Shown one piece after another: positions 1 to 8,789 of a stretch of DNA of 64,000 bases. A program made the position numbers and the translations under genes. Below the pieces are notes generated by a model. It saw only the letters and a program-made list of their open reading frames with translations. It was not told the origin of the DNA and ran no database searches. This DNA is from B1 sp964443415. Lineage in GTDB: Bacteria > Bacteroidota > Bacteroidia > UKL13-3. The stretch's first letter is position 1. Every line of letters begins with the position of its first letter. Location: positions 1 to 64,000 of the forward strand of contig CAYUDC010000001.1 in the NCBI GenBank assembly GCA_964443415.1, in the 5' to 3' direction.

Positions 1-35
1 TAAATCAGTTAAACAAAGATAAAGACCAAACCCTT

Positions 36-416
36 ATGGAAAAGAAAATAATTACCACCGCAGATGCTCCAGCGCCAATTGGCCCTTATAGTCATGGAGT
101 ACTATTAAATGGCGTACTGTATACAAGTGGCCAAGTGGCTAAGGATGCAGCTACTGGTCAAATGGTTCAGCATGACATTAAAGCCGAAACAGATAAGGTG
201 ATGCAAAACCTTTTGGCAATATTGAAAGCTTCTGGAATGGATTTTAGTCATGTTGTAAAAGCCACTATTTATTGCACTGATTTAAGCAATTTTGCAGCCA
301 TCAATGAGGTTTATGGGTCTTATTTTACTAGTAATTTTCCAGCAAGAGAAACTGTTCAAGTGGTTAAGTTGCCTTTAAATGCCAATGTTGAAATTAGTGT
401 TGTGGCGGTAAAGTAG
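36..416 (+). CDS. ridA: RidA family enamine/imine deaminase
   Basis: This 126-residue protein matches the RidA (YjgF/YER057c/UK114) family over its full length. The family hydrolyses reactive enamine/imine intermediates such as 2-aminoacrylate from PLP enzymes, in the cytosol, as a trimer. Visible markers are the N-terminal APAPIGPYSHG segment, the catalytic-pocket arginine in PARETV (R104) and the acidic residue in VEISVVAVK (E119). Length is normal for the family. It is followed after 4 bases by a membrane protein gene and then a PaaG-like gene on the same strand, suggesting one transcript. The family call is firm; the exact substrate cannot be read from sequence. Confidence 0.95.
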   Translation: MEKKIITTADAPAPIGPYSHGVLLNGVLYTSGQVAKDAATGQMVQHDIKAETDKVMQNLLAILKASGMDFSHVVKATIYCTDLSNFAAINEVYGSYFTSNFPARETVQVVKLPLNANVEISVVAVK

Positions 417-420
417 CTTT

Positions 421-1053
421 ATGAACCATAAGCCTGCACATTTTTTATCGGTATTGGCTCACCCAATTTTTATAAATTTGGTTTGTTTGATTTTGCTGTT
501 TTTTCTTCAGCCAAGTTTATATTATGGGCTACCCTACACCATAAAATTGTATTACATAACTTATATTTTTTTGTTAACCAGCATTATTCCTGCTATTAGT
601 GTTTTACTTTTAAAGTACACTGGGTCTATTAAAAGTATACTGTTGGCCGATAGGGATGATAGAATCATACCTTATGTGGTAACTACCAGTTTCTATTTAT
701 TTGTATATTATAATTTTAGAAACAACATGCTGGCGAGCAGCGTGCTCTTGGGTTATTTAATTGCTTGTGCATTAATCATCTTTTCGGTTCTGCTCATTAA
801 TTTTTATTCAAAAGTGAGCATACACATGGCCACCTTGGGGGCTTTATGTGGCTTGGTGGCATCTAGTGTTTGGGTAGCGCCTATCGATATTAGATGGTTA
901 CTTCTATTTTTTATTTTGATAAGCGGATTAGTAGCTACAGCTAGATATTCTTTAGGAGCGCATTCAATTTTTCAATTGTATCTTGGCTATGTTTATGGTT
1001 TTTTTGTGATGTTCGTTTTTTTATATCGTTTAAGCAATCCAAATTTTATTTAG
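421..1053 (+). CDS. PAP2-superfamily-like integral membrane protein
   Basis: This 210-residue polytopic protein has about six hydrophobic segments. It resembles the Bacteroidota branch of PAP2 phosphatases. RDDRIIPY (about residues 78-85) stands where the family has its first motif, SIHMA (about 137-141) where PSGH is expected, and ARYSLGAHSIFQLYLGY (about 176-192) where the SRxxxxxHxxxD motif lies, with the usual Asp replaced by Gln. The family acts on lipid phosphates such as undecaprenyl pyrophosphate at the inner membrane, but with altered motifs activity is uncertain. It sits between ridA and a PaaG-type gene with gaps of 4 and 1 bases, so co-transcription is likely. Confidence 0.6.
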   Translation: MNHKPAHFLSVLAHPIFINLVCLILLFFLQPSLYYGLPYTIKLYYITYIFLLTSIIPAISVLLLKYTGSIKSILLADRDDRIIPYVVTTSFYLFVYYNFRNNMLASSVLLGYLIACALIIFSVLLINFYSKVSIHMATLGALCGLVASSVWVAPIDIRWLLLFFILISGLVATARYSLGAHSIFQLYLGYVYGFFVMFVFLYRLSNPNFI

Positions 1054-1054
1054 T

Positions 1055-1837
1055 ATGAGTTATCAAACAATTTTATATTCAAATGTAGAGGGTGTAGCTA
1101 CTATTACCCTAAATCGTCCAGATGTGTTTAATGCATTTAATGAGCAATTGAGCAAGGATGTTAATGATGCTTTAAAAGCAGTGTCAAAAGATAAATCAGT
1201 ACGAGTATTGGTTATTAGTGGGTCTGGAAAGGCTTTTTGCAGTGGTCAAGACTTAAAGGACATTGCCGGTAAGAAAGATAGGAGTTTAAGCGAAAGTTTA
1301 TATAAGCGTTATAATCCAATGATTAGAGCTATCAGGAATCTACCTATTCCTGTAATTTGTAAGCTTAATGGTGTAGCTGCAGGTGCAGGATGTTCCTTAG
1401 CATTAGCTTGTGATATGATAGTTGCCAGTGAGAATGCCTCCTTGATTGAGGTATTTGTGAATGTAGGATTGGTTCTTGATAGTGGTTCTTCTTATTTTTT
1501 ACCTAAGTTATTGGGCTATTCGCGTGCTTTTGAGCTAGCTACTTTGGGTTCAAAGGTTACAGCGCATCAAGCCCTTGAATGGGGTTTAGTGAATAGGGTT
1601 GCTAAGGCTGAGGACTTAGATGCAGAGGTTGAAAAGCTTACTCAATATTATTCCCAAGCGCCAACAAAGGCTATTGGTTTAATGAAAAAGATGCTTCAAA
1701 AGTCTTATAATTCAAGTTTAGATGATATGTTAGAGTATGAGGCCTATTGTCAAGAAATAGCAGGAAGAAGCAATGATTACAAAGAAGGTGTAAATGCTTT
1801 TAACGAGAAAAGGAAACCAAAGTTTACGGGAAGTTAA
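1055..1837 (+). CDS. paaG: Enoyl-CoA hydratase/isomerase, PaaG-like
   Basis: This 260-residue crotonase-fold protein has the oxyanion-hole segments SGSGKAFCSGQDLKDI (about 54-69) and GVAAGAGCSLALACD (about 106-120). The following segment, VGLVLDSGSSYFLPKLLG, is the pattern of PaaG, the 1,2-epoxyphenylacetyl-CoA isomerase of phenylacetate degradation, rather than of ordinary FadB-type hydratases. No other paa gene is in the window, so the pathway is not shown here and a general enoyl-CoA isomerase role remains possible. The crotonase call is firm; the PaaG symbol is tentative. The gene starts 1 base after the upstream membrane-protein stop. Confidence 0.8.
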   Translation: MSYQTILYSNVEGVATITLNRPDVFNAFNEQLSKDVNDALKAVSKDKSVRVLVISGSGKAFCSGQDLKDIAGKKDRSLSESLYKRYNPMIRAIRNLPIPVICKLNGVAAGAGCSLALACDMIVASENASLIEVFVNVGLVLDSGSSYFLPKLLGYSRAFELATLGSKVTAHQALEWGLVNRVAKAEDLDAEVEKLTQYYSQAPTKAIGLMKKMLQKSYNSSLDDMLEYEAYCQEIAGRSNDYKEGVNAFNEKRKPKFTGS

Positions 1838-1968
1838 TTTCTTATAATTTTCTTAAAATTTATTTAGCTGATATTCAGAATTATAAAAGGATTTAGTAAA
1901 TCTTTTTTACCTCGTTTGGAGATGAAGTAATCAAATAAGGTTAAATTACGTTTATAAAAATTTGTATT

Positions 1969-2733
1969 ATGCCAATAAATTTATCAAGCATTTGTATTGC
2001 ATTTAAGGATGCCAAGTCTTGTCCGGGTGGCATAGACTTAATAAATAAGCTTAAAAACAGGTATAGGGCTAATATCAAAATTATTGCAACGAGCAAAGAA
2101 GGAATAGATTTGGCTTCTGGAGGCGATGTAACCATCGTCAATTCTGAGAAAGAGGCTATATCTCATATGCTCAAAACGCCATCAGATTTGGTGATACTTT
2201 CCTTAAGTTTGGGTCAAACTGGTACTGGGTTTATTTCTGCAAAAGAAGCTAACTCCCTTATTGATAAGTTGGAGGGCGTTGTGTTAACCATTCCAGATTC
2301 TAAACCAAACATGGATTTTTCGAATATTGTAGTACCCCTAGATACTTCATCCGAAACAAGGCAAAAAGTGCCTTATGCAGTAGAATTTGCCAGAATTTTT
2401 GATTCAACCATCCATGTGTTGGGGGTGAGCAGCGAAACCGGAAGGGATGCAGAGGTATTAATTAAGAACTACATTAGGCAAGTGTGCACCAATATTGAGG
2501 AAAAAGGAATAAGGGTGTCTTCTGACCTACGATTGGGAGGTAACCCAACAGAAAAGGTATTAGAATTTGCCAAGCAAAATAATATGGGTTTAATCACCAT
2601 TATGACCGAGCAAGAAACTAGTTTAGTATCTTTTTTTAAGGGTAAATATTCTGAGCAAATGATTAAGAACGCGGCATTTCCTGTTCTTTCTATTCATCCA
2701 AAAGATTTAATTGTAAGTGAAGCCAGATTGTAA
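1969..2733 (+). CDS. Universal stress protein family, two Usp-like halves
   Basis: This 254-residue protein resembles a tandem Usp. The second half (about 115-250) begins FSNIVVPLDTSSETRQKVPYA, a typical UspA start, and ends with the AAFPVLSI strand common in the family. The first half (about 1-112) has the alternating strand-helix pattern but no clear Usp nucleotide-binding G-2x-G-9x-G(S/T) motif. That motif is also not evident in the second half, so ATP binding is doubtful. Usp proteins are cytosolic and are induced by stress or growth arrest. It stands alone, 131 bases after the PaaG-like gene and 123 before dxs. Confidence 0.7.
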   Translation: MPINLSSICIAFKDAKSCPGGIDLINKLKNRYRANIKIIATSKEGIDLASGGDVTIVNSEKEAISHMLKTPSDLVILSLSLGQTGTGFISAKEANSLIDKLEGVVLTIPDSKPNMDFSNIVVPLDTSSETRQKVPYAVEFARIFDSTIHVLGVSSETGRDAEVLIKNYIRQVCTNIEEKGIRVSSDLRLGGNPTEKVLEFAKQNNMGLITIMTEQETSLVSFFKGKYSEQMIKNAAFPVLSIHPKDLIVSEARL

Positions 2734-2856
2734 TTAGCCAACAATCTATTTTAATTTGATTCGTTAGGAAAAAATATTCGCTACAATACTTATTTTTACA
2801 AGCTTTATTAGATTAAAACCTTAAAGGGCTTGCTGTGTTTGTAGTGATAATACTAT

Positions 2857-4815
2857 ATGGCTATAAGCTCATTGGTAATTAATATTGAACCTAAAATGAA
2901 GATTAACCCTGGAAAAAATTTAGAGCCCATAAAGCTTCCTTCAGATTTAAGGAAACTTTCTGAAGATGAATTAGTAAATATTTCGGCTGAGCTAAGGCAA
3001 TACATTATAGATACAGTATCTGTTTATGGAGGCCATTTTGGTGCAAGTTTAGGTGTAGTAGAGCTTACTGTTGCGCTACATTATGCATTTAACACACCCT
3101 ATGATCAGCTTGTATGGGATGTTGGGCACCAAGCCTATGGGCACAAAATCTTAACAGGCAGAAGAGATGTATTTCATACCAATAGGGTGTACAAAGGAAT
3201 TTCTGGTTTTCCAAAGAGAACCGAAAGTGAGTATGATGCTTTCGGGGTGGGTCACTCATCTACCTCTATTTCTGCTGCTTTGGGTATGGCGGTTGCTTCA
3301 AAGTTAAAAGGTGAACATGATAAGCAACATATTGCCGTAATTGGGGACGGAGCTTTAACTGGTGGAATGGCATTTGAAGGTTTAAATCATGCAGGCGTTG
3401 CAAATGCCAATATTATCGTAGTGTTAAATGATAATTGTATGAGTATTGACCCAAATGTGGGTGCCTTAAAAGAATATTTAACAGACATTACTACCTCGCC
3501 AACTTATAATAAATTTAAGGACGACATTTGGAAAACCTTAGACAAGTTGAGCAAGATGGGCAAGGTATCTCAAGATATTTTGTCTAAAGTGCACGATACC
3601 CTTAAGGGAGGATTGTTAAAGCATAGTAATTTATTTGAGGCCTTAGGCTTTAGGTATTTTGGACCAGTGGATGGACATGATGTTAACCACATGGTGAAGA
3701 TTTTTAATGATTTAAAAAAGATACCTGGACCAAAGCTACTTCATTGTGTAACTGTAAAAGGTAAAGGTTTTGCTCCAGCAGAAAAAGACCAAACAAAATG
3801 GCATGCTCCAGGACTTTTTGATAAAGTGACTGGTGAGATTTTTAAATCGGCAGTGCCAACACCACAACCACCAAAATATCAGGATGTATTTGGCCATACA
3901 ATGGTTGAATTAGCGCAATCTAATCCATTAATTGTTGGCGTAACCCCAGCAATGCCTTCTGGAAGTAGCATGAATATTATGATGAAAGCTATGCCAGACA
4001 GAGCTTTTGATGTTGGAATTGCAGAGCAGCATGCTGTTACTTTTAGCGCAGGTTTAGCCACACAAGGGTTAGTGCCATATTGTAATATCTACTCTACATT
4101 TATGCAAAGAGCCTATGACCAGGTTGTGCATGATGTGGCATTACAAAAATTGCATGTGGTATTTTGCATGGATAGAGCCGGCTTGGCTGGAGCAGACGGA
4201 CAAACGCACCATGGAATGTTGGATGTGCCGTATATGAGGTGCGTTCCTAATATGGTTGTTTCTGCACCAATGGATGAAGAAGAGCTAAGGAATTTAATGT
4301 ATACCGCAAGTTTACCTGAAAATGCGGGTCCATTTAGTATCAGATACCCAAGAGGAAATGGGGTGATGATAGATTGGAAAAGACCTTTTGCAAAGTTACC
4401 TATTGGTAAAGGAAGAAAATTAAGAGCAGGAAGTGATATTGCTGTTTTATCTTTTGGTACAGCAGGGAATTTGGTTCAAACCGCCTTAAATTTATTGGAC
4501 AAAGAAGGAATCAAAGGAGCGCATTACGATATGCGTTTTGTTAAGCCTATTGATGAAGAATTGCTGCATGAAGTTTTTTCTACTTATAAAAGGGTGGTAA
4601 CAGTAGAGGATGGAACTATTGTTGGTGGTTTTGGCTCTGCTGTTCTTGAATTTATGGCAGATCATCACTACAGCGCTGAAGTAACAAGATTAGGTATGCC
4701 CGACAGGATTGTAGAACATGGAGAGCAATCTGAACTTTACCAAGAGTGTGGTTATGATGCCAAAAGCATTGTATCGATGGTAAAGTCTATATTAGGAGTT
4801 AGGCAAAGTGCCTAA
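2857..4815 (+). CDS. dxs: 1-deoxy-D-xylulose-5-phosphate synthase
   Basis: This 652-residue enzyme of the MEP isoprenoid pathway condenses pyruvate with glyceraldehyde 3-phosphate, using thiamine diphosphate. The N-terminal domain has GGHFGASLGVVELTVALH and the TPP/Mg motif GDGALTGGMAFEGLN; the transketolase pyrimidine-binding domain has DVGIAEQHAV and DRAGLAGADGQTHHG; a transketolase C-terminal domain follows. Length is slightly long: the first 13 residues look non-conserved, and an internal ATG at 2896 (MKINPGKNL) could be the real start. ispH, the last enzyme of the same pathway, lies at 18.6 kb. The stop codon sits inside a hairpin shared with the convergent pyrH. Confidence 0.95.
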   Translation: MAISSLVINIEPKMKINPGKNLEPIKLPSDLRKLSEDELVNISAELRQYIIDTVSVYGGHFGASLGVVELTVALHYAFNTPYDQLVWDVGHQAYGHKILTGRRDVFHTNRVYKGISGFPKRTESEYDAFGVGHSSTSISAALGMAVASKLKGEHDKQHIAVIGDGALTGGMAFEGLNHAGVANANIIVVLNDNCMSIDPNVGALKEYLTDITTSPTYNKFKDDIWKTLDKLSKMGKVSQDILSKVHDTLKGGLLKHSNLFEALGFRYFGPVDGHDVNHMVKIFNDLKKIPGPKLLHCVTVKGKGFAPAEKDQTKWHAPGLFDKVTGEIFKSAVPTPQPPKYQDVFGHTMVELAQSNPLIVGVTPAMPSGSSMNIMMKAMPDRAFDVGIAEQHAVTFSAGLATQGLVPYCNIYSTFMQRAYDQVVHDVALQKLHVVFCMDRAGLAGADGQTHHGMLDVPYMRCVPNMVVSAPMDEEELRNLMYTASLPENAGPFSIRYPRGNGVMIDWKRPFAKLPIGKGRKLRAGSDIAVLSFGTAGNLVQTALNLLDKEGIKGAHYDMRFVKPIDEELLHEVFSTYKRVVTVEDGTIVGGFGSAVLEFMADHHYSAEVTRLGMPDRIVEHGEQSELYQECGYDAKSIVSMVKSILGVRQSA

Positions 4816-4828
4816 CCCCTATAAAATT
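4794..4828. terminator. Hairpin between convergent dxs and pyrH
   Basis: GTTAGGC (4798-4804) and GCCTAAC (4810-4816) form a perfect 7-bp stem with the 5-base loop AAAGT. It extends by AGG/CCT after one mismatch. The stem overlaps the dxs stop codon, and on plus it is followed by an AT-rich run with several T. It lies between two converging genes, so it probably ends both transcripts. Judged by eye only. Confidence 0.55.
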
Positions 4829-4829
4829 T

Positions 4830-5537
4830 TTAGCTAACGGTAGTTCCTACGTTTTCGCCTTTGCAAACGCTTAAAAGGTTACCCTTTTTATTCATATCAA
4901 ATACAACGATTGACATTTTATTTTCCTGACAAAGTGTGATGGCAGTTAGGTCCATTACGTTCAATCCTCTTTCATACACTTCGTCGTAGCTGATATTTTC
5001 AAAGCGCACGGCATTTGGGTCTTTTTCTGGGTCTGCTGTATAAATGCCATCTACTCTGGTACCCTTTAATACAAGATTGGCCTCTATTTCTACTGCTCTT
5101 AAAGATGCAGCAGTGTCTGTAGTGAAGTAGGGGTTTCCGGTGCCAGCACCAAAAATTACTACGCGGCCTTTTTCGAGATGTCTCATAGCTTTTCTTCTGA
5201 TGAAAGGTTCAGCTATTTGGTCCATATGAATGGCGCTTTGAAGACGTGTTTTCATGCCATATTTTTCTAATGCACCTTGTAATGCCATGGCATTAATAAC
5301 TGTAGCAAGCATTCCCATATAATCTCCTTGAGCTCTTTCTACAAGTCCACCAGAAACACCTTGAACGCCTCTAAAAATATTTCCCCCACCAATTACTATG
5401 GCTACTTCTACACCAGCGTCAACAACTTGTTTTACTTCTTGAGCATATTGTTCTAAGATATTTGGGTCGATGCCATATTGTAAAGAGCCCATTAATGCTT
5501 CGCCACTTAGTTTAAGGAGGATTCTTTTGTATTTCAT
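4830..5537 (-). CDS. pyrH: UMP kinase
   Basis: This 235-residue amino-acid-kinase-fold enzyme phosphorylates UMP to UDP in pyrimidine nucleotide synthesis. The N-terminus KRILLKLSGEALMG, the IVIGGGNIFRG glycine-rich loop, FGAGTGNPYFTTDTAASLRA and the C-terminal DLTAITLCQENKM are all diagnostic. It lies downstream of tsf on the same strand, but a hairpin separates them. The usual next gene frr is absent; the neighbour is dxs on the opposite strand. Confidence 0.97.
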   Translation of the reverse strand: MKYKRILLKLSGEALMGSLQYGIDPNILEQYAQEVKQVVDAGVEVAIVIGGGNIFRGVQGVSGGLVERAQGDYMGMLATVINAMALQGALEKYGMKTRLQSAIHMDQIAEPFIRRKAMRHLEKGRVVIFGAGTGNPYFTTDTAASLRAVEIEANLVLKGTRVDGIYTADPEKDPNAVRFENISYDEVYERGLNVMDLTAITLCQENKMSIVVFDMNKKGNLLSVCKGENVGTTVS

Positions 5538-5571
5538 TTTAATATTAGTTGAGATTTAGACAAAAATAGGC

Positions 5572-5603
5572 AAAAAAAATCCTCTCGGTTAGGAGAGGAT
5601 TTA
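5572..5603 (-). terminator. Rho-independent terminator after tsf
   Basis: AAATCCTCTC (5577-5586) pairs with GAGAGGATTT (5593-5602) around a 6-base loop. Read on the minus strand, the stem is followed by a run of T (5572-5578 are A on plus). It lies between tsf and pyrH, so it should end most tsf transcripts and leave pyrH partly to its own promoter or to read-through. Confidence 0.75.
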
Positions 5604-5605
5604 GA

Positions 5606-6436
5606 TTATAAAGAAACGCGTTTAAATGCGGTAACTGTGAGACCCTTTTCAATGCCATCTAGCATTTGAGCGATAGTTTTACTGCTATCTTTTACAAATT
5701 CTTGGTTGAGCAAGGTTGATTCTTTGTAGAATTTGCCAAGTTTACCTTGAGCAATCTTCTCAAGCATATTTTCTGGTTTACCTTCTGCTCTAGCTTGTTC
5801 CATACCGATAGCCATTTCTCTTTCAATCACTGAAGCATCTACATCACCCTTGTCTAAGGCAACAGGATTAAGTGCTGCAATTTGCATAGCTACGTCTTTT
5901 CCGGCTACAAAATTAGCTTCATTAGCTGCATTGTTTAAAGCAACCAAAACACCAATTCTGTTACCAGCATGGATATAAGGCACTAGGTTGTTGCCTTCCA
6001 TTACTTCGTAACGTACTACATCTATCTTTTCACCAATTTTACCAACTTGTTCGATGATTTTGTCGGCGATTAGACCACCATCCATGGTTAATGCTTTAAG
6101 AGCATCTACAGAGGCAGCTTTATTTGCTAGGGCGGCATCAGCTAGTTTATGAGCAAATGCTACGAAATCTTCGTTTTTAGCAACGAAATCGGTTTCGCAA
6201 CTTAACTGAAGAATTACACCAAAGTTTTTGTTTTCAGATACCTTGGCAATAATTGCACCTTCTTTAGCATCTCTATCTGCTCTATTGGCCGAAATTTTTG
6301 CTCCTTTTTTACGAAGAAAATCAACAGCAGCTTCAAAATCTCCATTGGTTTCTTGAAGTGCTTTTTTACAATCCATCATACCGGCACCTGTCATGGTGCG
6401 AAGTTTGTTTACGTCTGATGCGGTTATTGTTGTCAT
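5606..6436 (-). CDS. tsf: Elongation factor Ts
   Basis: This 276-residue protein is the guanine nucleotide exchange factor for EF-Tu. The N-terminal UBA-like segment carries VNKLRTMTGAGMMDCKKAL, followed by the core QLSCETDFVAKNEDF motif that contacts EF-Tu, and a second coiled region near ENMLEKIAQGKLGKFYKE. Length is typical. It follows rpsB on the same strand with a hairpin in the 54-base gap, the standard rpsB-tsf pair. Confidence 0.98.
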   Translation of the reverse strand: MTTITASDVNKLRTMTGAGMMDCKKALQETNGDFEAAVDFLRKKGAKISANRADRDAKEGAIIAKVSENKNFGVILQLSCETDFVAKNEDFVAFAHKLADAALANKAASVDALKALTMDGGLIADKIIEQVGKIGEKIDVVRYEVMEGNNLVPYIHAGNRIGVLVALNNAANEANFVAGKDVAMQIAALNPVALDKGDVDASVIEREMAIGMEQARAEGKPENMLEKIAQGKLGKFYKESTLLNQEFVKDSSKTIAQMLDGIEKGLTVTAFKRVSL

Positions 6437-6455
6437 TTTTATTATTTTTAAGTTT

Positions 6456-6488
6456 AAAAAAAGCCTTCACCGAATGGCGAAGGCTTTT
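6456..6488 (-). terminator. Terminator or attenuator hairpin between rpsB and tsf
   Basis: AAAAGCCTTC (6459-6468) pairs with GAAGGCTTTT (6479-6488). On the minus strand the stem is followed by T residues (A run at 6456-6462 on plus). Placed directly after rpsB and before tsf, it fits a partial terminator that lowers tsf expression relative to the ribosomal genes. Confidence 0.7.
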
Positions 6489-6490
6489 GT

Positions 6491-7234
6491 TTATGCTTCT
6501 TCTTTTTCGGTTACTGCTTCCTTATCAACAGTTTCTTCTTTCTCGCGTTTGCGTTCTGCGAGACCTTCTACGATTGAATCAGTGATATATTTTGTAATTA
6601 AAGAAATTGATTTTGCCGCATCATCATTAGCTGGAATTGGGTGGTCAACCAATGTTGGGTCAGAGTTTGTATCCACTATCCCAAAAGTTGGGATATTTAA
6701 TTTAGTGGCTTCTGCAACAGCAATGTGTTCTCTGCGAATATCAACGATAAATAAAGCGGCTGGAAGTCTATTAAGGTCAGCGATACCTCCAAGAACTTTC
6801 TTTAACTTAATTTTTTCGCGTTCAATCATCAAACGCTCTTTCTTGTTAATGTTGGTGTAAGTACCATCTTGAGCTAATTTCTCAAGTGATTGCATTTTCT
6901 TAATGCTTTTTCTTACAGTACCAAAGTTTGTTAACATACCACCTAACCAACGATCGCATACAAACGGCATGTTTACTCTTTTTGCTTCGTTTTCTACGAT
7001 TTCTTTCGCTTGTTTTTTGGTGGCTACGTACAATACTTTACGGCCAGATTTAACAATGTTCTTAATGGCAAGGGCGGCCTCATCCAGCTTTACAGCTGTT
7101 TTGTGTAAATCGATGAGGTGGATTCCGTTTTTCTCCATAAAAATGTATGGCGCCATTTTCGGATTCCATTTACGGGTTAAGTGACCAAAGTGCACTCCCG
7201 CTTCCAGCAACTCTTCGTGCGTGATTTTAGACAT
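6491..7234 (-). CDS. rpsB: Ribosomal protein S2 (30S)
   Basis: This 247-residue protein is S2 throughout: ELLEAGVHFGHLTRKWNPKM at the N-terminus, the FVCDRWLGGMLTNFGTV segment, and VDTNSDPTLVDHPIPANDDA near the C-terminus. It ends in a charged, Glu/Lys-rich tail of about 20 residues, common in Bacteroidota S2. It lies 22 bases after rpsI in the same operon. Confidence 0.98.
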   Translation of the reverse strand: MSKITHEELLEAGVHFGHLTRKWNPKMAPYIFMEKNGIHLIDLHKTAVKLDEAALAIKNIVKSGRKVLYVATKKQAKEIVENEAKRVNMPFVCDRWLGGMLTNFGTVRKSIKKMQSLEKLAQDGTYTNINKKERLMIEREKIKLKKVLGGIADLNRLPAALFIVDIRREHIAVAEATKLNIPTFGIVDTNSDPTLVDHPIPANDDAAKSISLITKYITDSIVEGLAERKREKEETVDKEAVTEKEEA

Positions 7235-7256
7235 ATAAAATAAAAAATAATTCTGA

Positions 7257-7643
7257 TTAACGTTTTACGAATTGGAAACGCTTACGAGCTTTCTTCTGAC
7301 CTGATTTCTTACGTTCAACCATACGTGGGTCACGAGTAAGTAAACCATTTACTTTTAAAGCTGGCTTTGTTTCTGCGTTATTCTTTACCAAGGCGCGAGC
7401 AATTGCCAATTTAAGGGCATCTGCTTGTCCTGTAATTCCACCGCCATCGATATGAGCAGTTACATCAAACTGTCCGTTGGTGCTGGTCACTTCAAATGGT
7501 TTGGTAACAGCCATTTGTAGGGTTAAGGTAGGGAAATATACTTTTAATTCCTTTTTATTAACGGTAATATTACCTGTACCTGGTGTGATGTACACGCGGG
7601 CTACAGCCGTTTTTCTTCTACCTAATGCATTATTAACTTCCAT
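7257..7643 (-). CDS. rpsI: Ribosomal protein S9 (30S)
   Basis: This 128-residue protein has the S9 hallmarks: NALGRRKTAVARVYITPG at the N-terminus, HIDGGGITGQADALKLAIARAL in the middle and the basic KKSGQKKARKRFQFVKR tail that reaches the P-site tRNA. It starts 3 bases after the rplM stop, so the two are translated from one message. Confidence 0.98.
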   Translation of the reverse strand: MEVNNALGRRKTAVARVYITPGTGNITVNKKELKVYFPTLTLQMAVTKPFEVTSTNGQFDVTAHIDGGGITGQADALKLAIARALVKNNAETKPALKVNGLLTRDPRMVERKKSGQKKARKRFQFVKR

Positions 7644-7646
7644 GAA

Positions 7647-8090
7647 TTAGAATTTTATTTCTTTTGGTTGTTGAGCTCCATGTGGATGTTCTGAACCTGC
7701 ATATACATGTAGGTTTCTGAATAATTGAGAGCCTAATTTATTTTTTGGCAACATTCCTTTGATGGCATGCTCTACAACATAAGTTGGTCTGCGATTAAGG
7801 ATATCTTTTGCTACTTCATAACGCAAACCTCCTGGGTAACCAGAGAAGAATTTGTATTCTTTATCGTTCACTTTGTTACCAGTGAAGCGAATTTTCTCTG
7901 CGTTAATGATGATAACATAATCTCCGCAATCTGCATGCGGTGTGAAGGATGGCTTGTTTTTGCCACGTAATATATTGGCAATTTTACTGGCAAAACGGCC
8001 TAATGTTTGTCCTTCAGCGTCAACAATTAACCAATTTTTGGTAATAGTTGCCTTGTTTGCTGAAATTGTTTTGTAACTCAATGCGTCCAC
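7647..8090 (-). CDS. rplM: Ribosomal protein L13 (50S)
   Basis: This 147-residue protein shows the L13 pattern: WLIVDAEGQTLGRFASKIA, the PHADCGDYVIIINAEKI segment and AIKGMLPKNKLG. It is the first gene of the rplM-rpsI-rpsB-tsf operon. A Bacteroidota-type promoter candidate lies just upstream (8117-8147), giving a leader of about 20 bases. Confidence 0.98.
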   Translation of the reverse strand: MDALSYKTISANKATITKNWLIVDAEGQTLGRFASKIANILRGKNKPSFTPHADCGDYVIIINAEKIRFTGNKVNDKEYKFFSGYPGGLRYEVAKDILNRRPTYVVEHAIKGMLPKNKLGSQLFRNLHVYAGSEHPHGAQQPKEIKF

Positions 8091-8116
8091 GCTTGTATCT
8101 GTTTAATAAGGGGTCG

Positions 8117-8147
8117 CAAAAATAGGATAGGAAATTGTAATTCACAA
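8117..8147 (-). promoter_or_regulatory. Bacteroidota-type promoter for rplM operon
   Basis: On the minus strand the sequence has TTG (complement of 8145-8147), a 20-base spacer and TATTTTTG (complement of 8117-8124). This fits the -33 TTG / -7 TAnnTTTG promoter of the phylum. Transcription would start near 8110, about 20 bases before the rplM start codon. Confidence 0.55.
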
Positions 8148-8264
8148 CTAAATGTGAAAAAATCTTTTTTATAATCCTAGTATTTGTAAATCAGTACTGT
8201 TACAATCTCCTTGATGTATGCGACTTTCCAAAATTACTGTAACTTGCAAAAAAATTAAAAAATT

Positions 8265-8786
8265 ATGTTATCAAACGAAATGAATATCGCCCTAAATAAG
8301 CAGGTAATGATGGAAGCAGAGTCTTCTATGGCTTATTTAGCTATGGCCTCTTGGGCAGAACAACAACCTGGTTTGGATGGTGTTACTAGTTTTTTTTATC
8401 AGCAATCAGATGAAGAGCGCTTGCACATGCTAAAACTTATTAAGTTTATCAATGAGCGCGGTGGTAAGGCAGAAATTCCATCTATTAATCAACCTATTTC
8501 TACTTTTGTTTCTGTAAAGGATGTATTTGGTCATTTTTTACAGCACGAATTTAAAGTGTCAGAAAGTATCAATGAATTGGTAGAAACCTCTCTGAAAACA
8601 AGAGATTTTGCCACCCATAGTTTCTTACAATGGTATGTTAATGAGCAAATGGAGGAAGAAAGGGTAGCTAGGCAGTTAAACGATAAATTAGAGCTAATTG
8701 GGGAGGACAAGAGTGGGTTGTATCTTTTTGACAGAGATATTTTACAACAAGCGGCTGCAGCCTCAGGTGCAGAAGCAGCCAAATAA
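8265..8786 (+). CDS. ftnA: Ferritin (non-heme, bacterial FtnA type)
   Basis: This 173-residue four-helix protein stores iron as a 24-mer shell in the cytosol. The ferroxidase ligands are seen in MMEAESSMAYLAM (E17 and neighbours), QQSDEERLHMLKL (E50 and H53 region) and NEQMEEERVARQL. No heme-binding Met in bacterioferritin position is evident, so ferritin is preferred over Bfr. It ends in an Ala-rich tail. It is divergent from rplM across 174 bases and ends 3 bases from the convergent Kazal-protein gene. Confidence 0.93.
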   Translation: MLSNEMNIALNKQVMMEAESSMAYLAMASWAEQQPGLDGVTSFFYQQSDEERLHMLKLIKFINERGGKAEIPSINQPISTFVSVKDVFGHFLQHEFKVSESINELVETSLKTRDFATHSFLQWYVNEQMEEERVARQLNDKLELIGEDKSGLYLFDRDILQQAAAASGAEAAK

Positions 8787-8789
8787 GAC

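Noticed and set aside
1941..2141. Minus-strand frame of 66 codons with a hydrophobic stretch
   Set aside because: It lies over the Usp gene and has no independent support.
6393..6860. Long plus-strand frame across rpsB and the start of tsf
   Set aside because: It is antisense to two certain genes, and its product has no family features.
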